64,000 nucleotides of DNA from Saccharothrix syringae (lineage in GTDB: Bacteria; Actinomycetota; Actinomycetes; Mycobacteriales; Pseudonocardiaceae). Location: contig NZ_CP034550.1 in NCBI RefSeq assembly GCF_009498035.1, forward strand, positions 6,820,001 to 6,884,000. Direction: 5' to 3'. Shown here one piece after another: positions 16,334-24,788 of the stretch (positions within the stretch are counted from its first letter, which is position 1; the number at the start of each line of letters is the position of its first letter). Both the position numbers and the translations under genes were made by a program. The notes beneath the pieces were generated by a model. It was not told where the DNA came from and ran no database searches. It was given only the letters and a program-made list of their open reading frames with translations.

Positions 16334-16972
16334 GTGACGCCCGCCGATCCGACCGTGCTGCACCCGGTACCCGGCCAGCCGCGGGTGGTGCTGCTCAAAC
16401 CGCTGGTCACCTCGCCGCTGATCGAGGTCGGGGAGTTCTCCTACTACGACGACCCCGACGACCCGACCGCCTTCGAGACCCGCAACGTGCTCTACCACTA
16501 CGGGCCGGAGCGGCTGGTCATCGGGAAGTTCTGCGCGCTGGGCGAGGGCGTGCGGTTCGTCATGAACGGCGCCAACCACCGGATGGACGGCCCGTCGACG
16601 TTCCCGTTCCCGATCATGGGCGGCTCCTGGGCCGGGCACTTCGACCTCGTCACCGGCCTGCCCGGACGGGGCGACACCGTGGTGGGCCACGACGTGTGGA
16701 TCGGCTACCGGACCATGGTGATGCCCGGGGTGCGCATCGGCCACGGGGCGATCGTCGCCTCCGGGTCCGTGGTCGTCGACGACGTCCCCGACTACGGCAT
16801 CGTCGGCGGCAACCCCGCCAGGCTCGTCCGCCGCCGCTACGACGACGCCGACGTCGCGCGGCTGGTGGCCCTGGCCTGGTGGGACTGGCCGCTCGAACAC
16901 CTCACCGAGCACATCCGCACCGTCATGTCCGGCAGCGTCGACGAGCTGGAGGACGCGGCACCCCGCCGGTAG
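16334..16972 (+). CDS. Xenobiotic acetyltransferase, Vat/CatB type
   Basis: A 212-residue left-handed beta-helix acetyltransferase, normal length for the XAT group. The N-terminal VGEFSYYDDPDDP and RNVLYHYGPERLVIGKFC are diagnostic of Vat (streptogramin) and CatB (chloramphenicol) enzymes. The catalytic His lies in NGANHRMDG. Hexapeptide turns such as VVGHDVWIGY and PGVRIGHGAIVASGSVV follow. It should transfer acetyl from acetyl-CoA to a hydroxyl of a xenobiotic or antibiotic in the cytosol. It is divergent from a TetR gene and followed by an erythromycin-esterase remnant, a context pointing to macrolide/streptogramin self-protection or detoxification. Confidence 0.88.
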   Translation: MTPADPTVLHPVPGQPRVVLLKPLVTSPLIEVGEFSYYDDPDDPTAFETRNVLYHYGPERLVIGKFCALGEGVRFVMNGANHRMDGPSTFPFPIMGGSWAGHFDLVTGLPGRGDTVVGHDVWIGYRTMVMPGVRIGHGAIVASGSVVVDDVPDYGIVGGNPARLVRRRYDDADVARLVALAWWDWPLEHLTEHIRTVMSGSVDELEDAAPRR

Positions 16973-17023
16973 TCCACTCCGGACCCCTGGACACCGCAGG
17001 CACTCCCGGATCGAGCCGTCGGC

Positions 17024-17764
17024 ATGTCAGTCCCGTCCCCCGGCAGCCCGTTCACCGACCGGCTGCGCGACATCATCGGCGACGCGCGCGTCGTCGCGAC
17101 CGGCGAGCACTCCCACTTCATCGACGAGTTCGACTCGCTGCGCCGGCGGGTCCCGCGGTTCCTGGTCGAGCGCCGCGGGTTCACCGCGCCGGCGTTCGAG
17201 TACGGCTTCGCCGGAGGACTCCCCCTCGACGCGTGGGTGCGGGGCGAGGGCGCCGACATCCCGGCGGCAGGCGGCTCCCCGCGCTCGCCCCGGTCGCCGC
17301 CTACCTGCGCCGGGTCGACCCGGAGGTGCTGCCGGTGGTCGAGGCGGCGACGCGGATCGCCGAGTCCGGCGACCGGTACGACCACGACGTCGCCTCGCGC
17401 TGCCTGGAAGCCGCTTGCCAGGGCGACTACGGACGCCCTGGGCGACGACTACTTCGCCCTCGGCCTGACGAGCACCACCGGGCGGACCGCGGAGATGCGC
17501 CGCGACGGGGGAACGCCTTTCGGCTTCGCCATCGACGGCACCCCGCCGGGGCCGCCCGAGCCGGGCAGCGTCGAAGCCGCCTTCGCCGACGCGGGGCTCG
17601 GACTCCACATCGCCGACCTGCGCCGGGCACGACGGGAACTCGCCGGCGCCGGCCCCGACCGCATCCGGATGCAGAGCACCTACCTGCACACCCCGGTCCT
17701 CGACGCGTTCGACGGCATCCTCAACACCCCGACCTCCACCATCGCCGGCGACCTCGGCGGGTAA
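17024..17764 (+). pseudogene. Erythromycin-esterase family pseudogene
   Basis: The 246-codon frame begins like an erythromycin esterase (GEHSHFIDEFDSLRRRVPRF, then FEYGFAGGLPLDAWVRGEG). From about 17275 to 17425 the homologous sequence (LPALAPVAAYLRRVDPEV, CLEAACQGDYG) is in another frame, after which the original frame resumes (LGDDYFALGLTS to IRMQSTYLHTPVLDAFDG). Segments are missing compared with the roughly 400-residue family, including the HNNH-type catalytic histidine region. Two compensating frameshifts plus at least two internal deletions mean that a translated product would lack activity. It lies 51 bp after the acetyltransferase gene. Confidence 0.8.
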
Positions 17765-18248
17765 CGCGTACCCGAAGTCGGTGCGGCATCGTGACCGCCC
17801 GCCCGGCGGAACCGCCGAGCAGCGCCGCACCGGCGTCCGACGATCTCCGGGGCGAGGGGCAGGAGGGCTGTCCCCGGACCGAGGCCCCGAGAGGGCGGAG
17901 GCTCCGGTCATCCAGGTGGACGGCCTCTACCGGTGGCGCCACCCCATCACCCCGACGCGTCCCGGTGATGTCGCGTTCCGGATCCGGGCGTGGTTCGACC
18001 AGGTCGCGGAGCCGCTGCCGAGCGAGGTGCGCACGCCGCACGTCGGGACGCCGGCCGAGCCGACCCCGGTGAGCTGCCCGTGCCGCTTGAACTCCTGCCA
18101 CCTCCCACCGCAGGACGTCGACCGGTTGCCGGTGGAGCCGGGGCAGCGGTTCTCCGTCGACCGGCCGGGCCGGATCTCCGGTCTAGTGTTCACGCGCGGC
18201 GCCTACCAGGGTGCCGTCACGGCCCGGCGGTCGGCGGGCACCCTCCCG
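17765..18248 (+). other. Gap with coding-like but unassigned remnant
   Basis: No intact gene is present. From about 17907 to 18220 one plus-strand frame has strong G/C third positions and a protein-like sequence (VDGLYRWRHPITPTRPGDV, FRIRAWFDQVAEPLPSEV, GQRFSVDRPGRISG). It lacks a convincing start and runs on into antisense of the esterase pseudogene. No family is recognised. It may be a fragment of another decayed gene. Confidence 0.3.
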
Positions 18249-19187
18249 TCAGCCGGTGGCGCAGGGTTGTCCGTTGAGGCTGTAGGCGGCGGGTTTGGCG
18301 GTGTTGCCGGTGTGGGTGGCCTGGTGGCCGATGCCGACCGGCGCGCCGGGGGCGATGGTGGCGTTGTAGGCGGTGTTGCGCGCGGTGACCTGCCCGCCCA
18401 GCCGCTGACCGGCGCGGTGCCCGTGTTGGTGATGGCGAGGTCGGCGGTCAGGCCGGTGTTCCAGGCGTTGACGGTGACCGCGACCCGGCACGTCCCACCC
18501 GGCCGGGGGTCGCTCGTGGTGGTGGGCCGGGTGTCCTGGAACTGGGTGAAGGACCTCCACACCTCGGCCGGGACCCACGTCCTGGTGCCGCTGTCACCGC
18601 CGGCGCCGTCCTGCGGCGCGGCGATGTGACCGCCGTCGAAGGCCGCCCACACGCCCGGGTAGGCGACGCATGGCACCGCCGTAGCTGAAGCCCACGGCGA
18701 AGCGCTGCGCGGTGTCCACGCACAGGGCCCCGTCGAGTTGCCCGACCAGGTCGTCGACGAAGGCGGTGCCCTCGCCGCCGTTGTCGGCCCAGCCGTTGTC
18801 GATGCCCTGGGGCGCGACGAAGATGGTGCTGTCGTCGGCCAACCGCGGCAGGCCGTAGCAGGACCACACGTCCCGCTGCACGGCCTGGCCGGTCGCCACG
18901 TCGGTGGTGGTGCCGCCCCACCAGTGGAAGCCGAACACCACCCGGTAGGGGCGGTTCCGGTCGTAGTCGTCGGGCAGCCGCAGGAGGTAGCCGCGGCTCT
19001 TGCCGCCGCTCCGGATCGTGTGGGTGCCGCTGGTCGGCGTCGGCGACCTGCCGCACCCGGCGCTCACCGCGGTGGTGCCCGCGTCGCCGGGCGTCGCGGC
19101 GAGGCCGCCGCTCAGCGCCGTGCCGCCGGTGGCCGGGACGGGGGTGATCGCGGCGAGGACGGGGCCGAGCGGGGGCCCGCGCTCCAC
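18249..19187 (-). pseudogene. Secreted feruloyl-esterase/PHB-depolymerase-like gene with CBM2, decayed
   Basis: Reading from 19187: a truncated, non-functional leader, then an LpqC-like esterase domain with [20 protein letters not shown] and the nucleophile elbow GFSYGGAM. About 80 residues expected after this point, including the acid residue, are missing. A second frame resumes at YPGVWAAFDGGHIAAPQDGA with the catalytic His region. A CBM2 module begins CRVAVTVNAWNTGLTADLAI and shifts frame again to end TAYNATIAPGAPVGIGHQA. At least two frameshifts and one deletion make it a pseudogene. It is the distal member of the GH30/solute-binding group. Confidence 0.8.
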
Positions 19188-19199
19188 AATGGTCCCTCC

Positions 19200-20813
19200 T
19201 CAGCCGTTCTTCCGCTGGTAGCGCTGGTGTGCGTTGTTGACCAGGTCCATGTACTGGTTCATGCCCTTGGCCTCCAGCTCCTTGACGTAGGCGTCCCATT
19301 CGGACAGGGGGCGCCGGCCGAGGATGAACTGGAGCGTGCCCTGGGTGGCGGCGTCCTTGAGCGGGGTCTCCCACAGGGTGGCCTGCTCGCGCTCGTCCGC
19401 GGTGAACGGGTGCGGCGGGGGCAGCGGGGTGACCGCCTTCCGCTTCATCGCCTGCTGGAAGGAGATCTCCTCGTCGGTGAACGTCGACTCCAGGAGGTCC
19501 GTGGTGCCGCCGTAGGCGAACACGCCGCCGTGGAAGCCGTAGTCCTTCTGGAGGTGCTGCGGCGCGCCGGTGTTCAGGCCCGCGAACGTGATCCCGGGTT
19601 TGAGGGTGCGCTTGCCCGAGGCGTCCTTGTCGTAGGTCGTGCCGGCCACGCCCCACTTGGCGAACTCCTGGCCCTCGTCGGAGTACCAGAGCCAGTCGAC
19701 GAACTGCACCATCGCCACGAACTTGTCGCTCTCCAGCGCCTTGGCCGAGATCATCAGGCCGTTCTCCAGCCGGGAGATCGCGATGACCCCGCCCGCCGGA
19801 CCGGCCGGCACGGTGATCTTGGCGATGGTCGCGCCGGGGATGTTCCTCAGCGCCGGGCGGTAGTCGTTGACCAGGTTCTGGGCGTTGGTGCTGATCGCGT
19901 AGGACTTGCCGTTGGCCAGCTTCTGGATGGCCGGCTCGTCCTTCTGCGTGAAGCTCTCCGGGTCCATCAGGCCCTCGGCGACGAGCTCGTGGAAGTACTC
20001 GACGAGCTGCTTCTGCTCCGGCGAGGAACCGGTGAAGACGAACCTGCCCTCGTCGGGCCGCCACTGCGTGTTCCGGTACTCCCACCCGGCGTGGGTGCCG
20101 AACGCCTGCGCGGCGTAGTTGAGGATGCTCTTGCCCTCGAAGCGGTCGGACAGCGGGTAGCCGTCCGGGTGCGCGGCCTTGATCGCCTTGAGGACGTCGT
20201 GGACCTCGTCCCAGGTCTCGGGCTCCGCCAGGCCCAGGCGCCGGAGTTCATCGGTGCGGAAGGCCAGCGTGTAGTCCGGCCACACCTCCTCGTGCACGCC
20301 CGGCAGCAGGTAGAACTTGCCGTCCTCCTGGCGCAGGGTGTTCAGCTCGGGCTGGAGCTTCCACTTCTCGATCTTGTCCTTGAAGTTCGGCATCAGGTCG
20401 AGGTAGTCGCTCACCGGCACGATCGCGCCCGAGGCCACGAACGCCTGCTCCTGACCCGGGTAGGTCTTGGAGATGATCCACGGCGCGTCGCCCGCGCCGA
20501 CCACCAGGCTGCGCTTCTGCTCGTAGTCGCTCATCGGCACGACCGTCGGCTTGAGCGTGACGTTCGTGCGCTCCTTCAGCTCCTTCCAGAACAGCCAGTC
20601 GTCCTTGATCGGGTAGTTCGGGTGGTCGCTGTACAGCAGGCTGAACTCGACCGGCTCGGACGCCTTGAACTGCTGCCCGGCCCGGTAGTCGGCCATCGCG
20701 GCGACCTTCTTGCCGTCCAGGTCGACGGCTCCGCCCGTCCCGTCGTCACCGCACGCCGTCGCCCCCAGTGCCAGGCCGGTCGCGGCCAGTGCGAGGAGCG
20801 CTTGCTTCCTCAT
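19200..20813 (-). CDS. Extracellular solute-binding lipoprotein (ABC sugar importer, LipO type)
   Basis: A 537-residue precursor with a lipobox LGATAC (Cys21 lipidated), followed by a family-1 solute-binding protein of the long LipO/LplA class used for oligosaccharides, typically 500-560 residues. Conserved features are VVPMSDYEQKRSLVVGAGDA, GKFYLLPGVHEEVWPDY and WGVAGTTYDKDASGKRTLKP. It should deliver an oligosaccharide to LplB/YtcP-type permeases, but no permease gene is in the window, so it is an orphan or works with a remote transporter. It lies 23 bp after the GH30 gene on the same strand, implying uptake of GH30 products. Confidence 0.9.
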   Translation of the reverse strand: MRKQALLALAATGLALGATACGDDGTGGAVDLDGKKVAAMADYRAGQQFKASEPVEFSLLYSDHPNYPIKDDWLFWKELKERTNVTLKPTVVPMSDYEQKRSLVVGAGDAPWIISKTYPGQEQAFVASGAIVPVSDYLDLMPNFKDKIEKWKLQPELNTLRQEDGKFYLLPGVHEEVWPDYTLAFRTDELRRLGLAEPETWDEVHDVLKAIKAAHPDGYPLSDRFEGKSILNYAAQAFGTHAGWEYRNTQWRPDEGRFVFTGSSPEQKQLVEYFHELVAEGLMDPESFTQKDEPAIQKLANGKSYAISTNAQNLVNDYRPALRNIPGATIAKITVPAGPAGGVIAISRLENGLMISAKALESDKFVAMVQFVDWLWYSDEGQEFAKWGVAGTTYDKDASGKRTLKPGITFAGLNTGAPQHLQKDYGFHGGVFAYGGTTDLLESTFTDEEISFQQAMKRKAVTPLPPPHPFTADEREQATLWETPLKDAATQGTLQFILGRRPLSEWDAYVKELEAKGMNQYMDLVNNAHQRYQRKNG

Positions 20814-20836
20814 CGTGCTGTCACCTCACTCGGCTG

Positions 20837-22651
20837 CTACGAGGTGGTGCAGGTCAGTACCGGTGCCGGGTCCGGCGAGCCGGTCGCGGTGAACCCGAAG
20901 GTGGCGCTCGCCCCGGGGGCCAGCGCGCCGTTGTAGTCGGCGTTGGTGACGGTGGCCGTGCCGCCGCTGCTGGTCAGGTTGCCGTTCCAGAGCTGGCTGA
21001 TGGCCTGCCCGCCGGTCGGCGTCCAGGACACCCGCCAGCCGCGGGTGGTCGCCGAGCCGGTGTTGGCCACGGTCACGTCGGCCTGGAAGCCGCCCTGCCA
21101 GCTGTTGGTCACCTTGTAGGCGGCGGTGCAGCCGTCGGGCTGCGGGGTCGACGTGGTCGTGGTGGTCGTGGTCGTGGTCGTGGTGGTCGTGGTCGTGGTG
21201 GTCGTGGTCGTGGTGGTCGTGGTGGTCGTGGTCGTGGTGCTGCCTCCGCCGGTGATGCGGTAGGTGACCAGGGAGCGGGCCGGGACCGTGGCGGTGAAGG
21301 CGCCGCCGTTGACGCCGATGGTCCCCTGGGCGGCCATGCTGCTGCCGTTGTTGGTCACGTACGGGGTGGCCGTGCCCGTGGTGATGCCCGCGTTGCGCAG
21401 GCTGAACGAGGTGGACTGGGCGCCGGTGCCCGCGTTGAGCGCGACGACGACCACCGAGCCGTCGGTGTTGCGGTAGGCGGACAGCTTGAGGTTGGTGTCC
21501 GGGGTGCTCGCGCCGATGCGGTGGGCACCGGGCCGGATGTAGCGGCTGTACTGGGCCATCGCCCACAGGCGCTTGGAGACGCTGAAGCCGGTGCCGTTGC
21601 TCTGGATGAAGGCGCGCGTGTTGTTGGCCGACACCGCGTACCAGTAGACGTAGGCGTTGACGTTGGCCGAGGTCAGGGCGGTGTGGATGGAGTTGGCGAC
21701 GGTGAAGCCGTCGATGCCGCTGCCGTCGTCCCAGTTGGTGTTCCAGGAACTGGAGCTGCCGCCGGGCGACCACTCCGACATCCAGGTGCGCTTGCCGCCG
21801 ACGGACAGCGGCGAGGTGGGCGCGCTGCTGTAGTGGTGGCCCGTGTGGGTGGTGATGTACCCGCTGGCCTGCGAGTCGGCCGTGATCGCCGAGGCGTACG
21901 AGCGCTGGTCGTTCCAGCCGACCGGGTCGCAGCACGCGAGCTTGAGCCCGGCCTGGGCCGCGAGCGGGCCGATGACCCTGGTGAACTCGGCGGCCTGGGC
22001 GGGGGTGAAGCGCATCGAGGAGTAGTCGGTGGTGTAGTTGGGTTCGTTGGTGAACCCGAGGTCGGTGATCGGGATGCCCTCCTGGGCGTAGTACTTGGTG
22101 TACTGGATGAGGTAGTCGGCGTAGGCGCGGCGCCAGTCGCCGGAGGCGCAGGTGGCGCCCTGGAGGCCGCAGAGCGTGCCGCCGTTGTTCTCGGTGCCGT
22201 TGGTCTTCATGTAGCCGGGCGCGCTCCAGGCGTTGGCGTAGAAGCGGTCGACGCCGTAGGACTGGGCCTTCTTGGACAGCCACACCTGGCCGTCGTCGTC
22301 GCCGTTCCACACGTAGCGGGGCGCGGCGTTGGGCCCGCCGGGGTTGGTGGGCTGGATGGAGCTGCCGGTGGAGCTGATGCCGTTGCGCAGGATGCTCAGG
22401 CCCGCGCCGGTCTGCCGGTTGAAGATCAGGTCCAGGACCTGCTGCTGGTTGGCGGCGGACAGCGAGCGGATCAGGCTCGTGCGGCCGAACGCCTGGGAGA
22501 AGCCGAAGCCGTCGATGGGCTGGAGGACGGTGCCCCCGTCGACGGTGGCGGTCGTCGCGGCGCTCGCCTGGCTCTGGCCCAGGGCGAGGGCGGAGGCGAC
22601 GCCGACCGCGGCGAGCACCGCCGCCGACCAGCGCCTGGCGGTACGGGACAT
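20837..22651 (-). CDS. Secreted GH30 glycoside hydrolase with poly-Thr linker and CBM2
   Basis: A 604-residue precursor. Signal peptide ends at SQASAA near residue 32. The GH30 (beta/alpha)8 plus beta domain spans about 33-470; GFTNEPNY carries the acid/base Glu and TWMSEWSPGG the nucleophile Glu. A linker of 29 consecutive Thr follows, then a CBM2 module starting at CTAAYKVTNSWQGGFQADV with conserved Trp residues for cellulose or xylan binding. Actinobacterial relatives act on beta-1,6-galactan or glucuronoxylan; which applies cannot be told from motifs. A GGAAGGG site precedes the ATG. It is likely the first intact gene after the promoter at 23226-23254. Confidence 0.9.
   Translation of the reverse strand: MSRTARRWSAAVLAAVGVASALALGQSQASAATTATVDGGTVLQPIDGFGFSQAFGRTSLIRSLSAANQQQVLDLIFNRQTGAGLSILRNGISSTGSSIQPTNPGGPNAAPRYVWNGDDDGQVWLSKKAQSYGVDRFYANAWSAPGYMKTNGTENNGGTLCGLQGATCASGDWRRAYADYLIQYTKYYAQEGIPITDLGFTNEPNYTTDYSSMRFTPAQAAEFTRVIGPLAAQAGLKLACCDPVGWNDQRSYASAITADSQASGYITTHTGHHYSSAPTSPLSVGGKRTWMSEWSPGGSSSSWNTNWDDGSGIDGFTVANSIHTALTSANVNAYVYWYAVSANNTRAFIQSNGTGFSVSKRLWAMAQYSRYIRPGAHRIGASTPDTNLKLSAYRNTDGSVVVVALNAGTGAQSTSFSLRNAGITTGTATPYVTNNGSSMAAQGTIGVNGGAFTATVPARSLVTYRITGGGSTTTTTTTTTTTTTTTTTTTTTTTTTTTTTSTPQPDGCTAAYKVTNSWQGGFQADVTVANTGSATTRGWRVSWTPTGGQAISQLWNGNLTSSGGTATVTNADYNGALAPGASATFGFTATGSPDPAPVLTCTTS
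21152..21238 (-). repeat. Low-complexity ACC/ACG tract encoding 29 Thr
   Basis: Twenty-nine consecutive Thr codons, mixing only ACC and ACG, form an 87-base repeat inside the GH30 gene. Such linkers in secreted cellulases are O-glycosylated. The tract is prone to length change by slippage in steps of three bases. Confidence 0.95.
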
Positions 22652-22739
22652 GGTGGTTCCCTTCCTCGGGGAGCGGGGTCCGGGACCGGTCCGGCGGGCG
22701 GGCTCGGACCGGTCCCGGGGCTCGGCGGGCGGGGTCGAT

Positions 22740-23062
22740 CGCGCCGCCCGCGGTGGAGGCGACCCGCGCGCCGAAGAACGCCACCGGGCGGGTGGAGCCG
22801 TTGTCGCCGGGCAGGGCGCCGTCGTGGACGTGCCGCACGAACCGGTCGGGCGGGGTGGACGACTTCAGCCGCACCCGGTTCGGCGGGCCCGGCCGGTTGA
22901 CCACGGCGTCGCACCCGGCGTCGACCGGGCCGCACGGGTCGGTCTTGACGGGCAGCCGGTGTTCGGCGCGGCGGAGGCGGTGCGCGGCGGGGCCGCGAGG
23001 CCGGTCGCGCCGATCGCGGAGACCGGGGCGCCACGGGTGGACGACCGTCGGCTGGGAGCCAT
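22740..23062 (-). pseudogene. Remnant of a secreted AbfB-like (arabinofuranosidase-B domain) gene
   Basis: An ATG at 23062 starts a short basic then hydrophobic leader (MAPSRRSSTRGAPVSAIG, then ASAA). Near 22965 the coding-like frame changes and continues LPVKTDPCGPVDAGCDAVV and PNRVRLKSSTPPDRFVRHVH, which resembles the start of an AbfB/CBM42 repeat (V-R-L-x-S-x-x-x-P-D-R-x-x-R-H). It then ends without the rest of the domain. A frameshift and a C-terminal truncation are therefore likely. It sits directly behind the strong promoter, so it was probably the original first gene of the GH30 operon. Confidence 0.45.
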
Positions 23063-23225
23063 GCTGCGTGGTCCTTCGTGGTCAGGGGGTGGGAACTCGC
23101 GGGTGGTCACCGTGCCGCCGGGGGCACCGCGACCGCCGCTGCGGCCCCGGGTCGCCGGGAGGGGAGACGGCGGTCCCGACCGCGACCGGGGCGACCCCTC
23201 GGTTCCGCGGGGCCCGGTGTTCGGA

Positions 23226-23254
23226 AATCTACGAGCGCCACCAGGCGGTGTCAA
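23226..23254 (-). promoter_or_regulatory. Consensus housekeeping promoter for the GH30 group
   Basis: On the minus strand TTGACA (23249-23254) and TAGATT (23226-23231) are separated by exactly 17 bases, an almost perfect HrdB-type promoter, pointing toward the AbfB remnant and GH30 gene. It lies in an AT-rich island unusual for this genome. ATCAAAC directly beside the -35 recurs upstream of the other hydrolase genes at 27118 and 27294. Confidence 0.75.
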
Positions 23255-23299
23255 TCAAACATGTGAGCGTTAACTTTTTGCAGCGCGGCAAAGGCGGTG

Positions 23300-23318
23300 C
23301 TGTCGAATAATTCGACAG
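23300..23318. promoter_or_regulatory. 19-bp palindrome, probable regulator binding site
   Basis: CTGTCGAAT-A-ATTCGACAG is a perfect inverted repeat with 9-bp arms around one central base. It lies about 46 bp upstream of the -35 of the GH30 promoter and 183 bp beyond the stop of the adjacent LacI-family gene. It is the best candidate operator for that LacI protein, though LacI sites are more often even-centred. Confidence 0.55.
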
Positions 23319-23501
23319 TCCGGCCCGACCAGCTAAAACGTGCTAAAGACCCCAACTTGCGCCGTTCGGAGCAGTCAATTTGATCGATGGGGCCATTCGT
23401 CTTGTGAACGCAAACATATGCCGGTGACAATGATCGGACCGGACCGGTGTGCGGCTTCTCCCCCACTTGCGCGGTATGCGCCCGCGGTTGTCGGCGCGCC
23501 G

Positions 23502-24560
23502 TCAGGTCGCCTCGACGGTGCGCACCGAACCGCCGTACACGGTGGGCATCGCGACCCTGTGGACGGTCGCCGGTCCGTTGCCCCGGGTCCGCCGCCGGGT
23601 GAGGTCCAGCAGCAGTTCCACCGCCGTGGAGCCGAGCTGGTAGTGGGGCAGGGCCACGGTCGTGAGCCGGGGGTGCATCCAGGACGCGATGGACTGGTTG
23701 TCGATGCCCACCACGGAGACGTCGTCCGGCACGGACAGGCCCGCCTCACCCAGTGCCCGGTACGCGCCGAACGCCAGCCGGTCGCTGAAGCAGAGCAGGG
23801 CTTTCGGGCGGTGGTGCGCCAGGAGTGCGCGGGTGGCCCGGTAGCCGTCCTCCGGCATCCACTTCAGGCACGGGTGGACGCCCACCACCTCGACGCCCGC
23901 CTCGCGGAACGCCTCGCACGCACCGGTGAGGCGTTCCACGGCGGCCGGGTAGTTGCGCGGGATGTCGTTGGGCGTGGGGCCCGTGCCGATCAGGTGGATG
24001 CCGTCCCGGTGCCCGGCGTCGACCAGCACCCGCGCGGCGGCCCGCCCCGCCTCGACGTCGTCGGGCAGCACGGCGTTCACCGGTGCGCGGCCGATCGGCA
24101 GCACGTTGAGCAGCACGAACGGGGCCGCGTTCAGGACTTCGGGCAGCAGGACCCGCCTCGGGTAGCCGGTGGCGAAGACGATGCCGCCGACCTGGCGGTC
24201 GTGCATGGAGGTGACCAGGGTCCGCTCCAGGTCCGGGTCGCCGCCGCTCTCGCCGACGAACAGCACGAACCCGTGCCGGTGGGCCGCCTCGACCGCGCCC
24301 CTGATCAGGTCGCCGGGGATCTCGGACGAGGCGACGGCGTCGGACACGAAGCCCATGGCCGGGGGACCCCCGGCGCGCGAGCCGGCCGGCAGCGTCCGGC
24401 GCCGGTACCCCAGCTCCTCGGCGGTGGCCCGCACCCGGCGCTCCACCCGCGCCGAGATGCGCAGCTCCTTCGCCCGACCGGACAGGACCAGCGACACCGT
24501 GGCCACCGAGACGCCGCTCGCGGCGGCCACGTCGGCCAACGTCACACGCGGTCGCGTCAC
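23502..24560 (-). CDS. LacI-family transcriptional regulator
   Basis: A 352-residue regulator from the GTG at 24560, directly before the DNA-binding domain. The helix-turn-helix is VTLADVAAASGVSVATVSLVL, followed by a hinge helix and a periplasmic-binding-protein-like sugar sensor domain with VGIDNQSIASWMHPRLTTV near the end, standard for LacI/GalR proteins. A GTG at 24584 is an alternative start. It is transcribed toward the GH30 group and almost certainly controls it through sugar-dependent repression, with the 19-bp palindrome at 23300 as candidate site. Confidence 0.88.
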   Translation of the reverse strand: MTRPRVTLADVAAASGVSVATVSLVLSGRAKELRISARVERRVRATAEELGYRRRTLPAGSRAGGPPAMGFVSDAVASSEIPGDLIRGAVEAAHRHGFVLFVGESGGDPDLERTLVTSMHDRQVGGIVFATGYPRRVLLPEVLNAAPFVLLNVLPIGRAPVNAVLPDDVEAGRAAARVLVDAGHRDGIHLIGTGPTPNDIPRNYPAAVERLTGACEAFREAGVEVVGVHPCLKWMPEDGYRATRALLAHHRPKALLCFSDRLAFGAYRALGEAGLSVPDDVSVVGIDNQSIASWMHPRLTTVALPHYQLGSTAVELLLDLTRRRTRGNGPATVHRVAMPTVYGGSVRTVEAT

Positions 24561-24751
24561 TTCGAACCTGCCCTCCGGCACAGCAGGATAGCCCGAAGCG
24601 CGCACGACCGGCACCCGGTCGCCGGCGTGACGGAGGACCCCGCGGTCACGGCGGCAGCGGCCGCGGTCGAGCCCTTGTCGCGGTCGTCGTTCGCCGGGTC
24701 CTTCGCCGGCGAACCGCACCGGCAACCCGGACACGCCGTCCAGCATGTGCA

Positions 24752-24777
24752 CGGGCACAGGTGGCCACCTGTGCCCG
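24752..24777 (-). terminator. 26-bp perfect palindrome after the methyltransferase gene
   Basis: CGGGCACAGGTGG and its exact inverted copy form a 26-bp palindrome 12 bp past the stop of the methyltransferase gene on the minus strand. It should act as a terminator; no T-run follows. Confidence 0.55.
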
Positions 24778-24788
24778 GTGCGGCGCGG

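Noticed and set aside
21152..21238. Possible CRISPR or tandem-repeat array
   Set aside because: It is a codon-level ACC/ACG tract for a poly-Thr linker, with no spacers.
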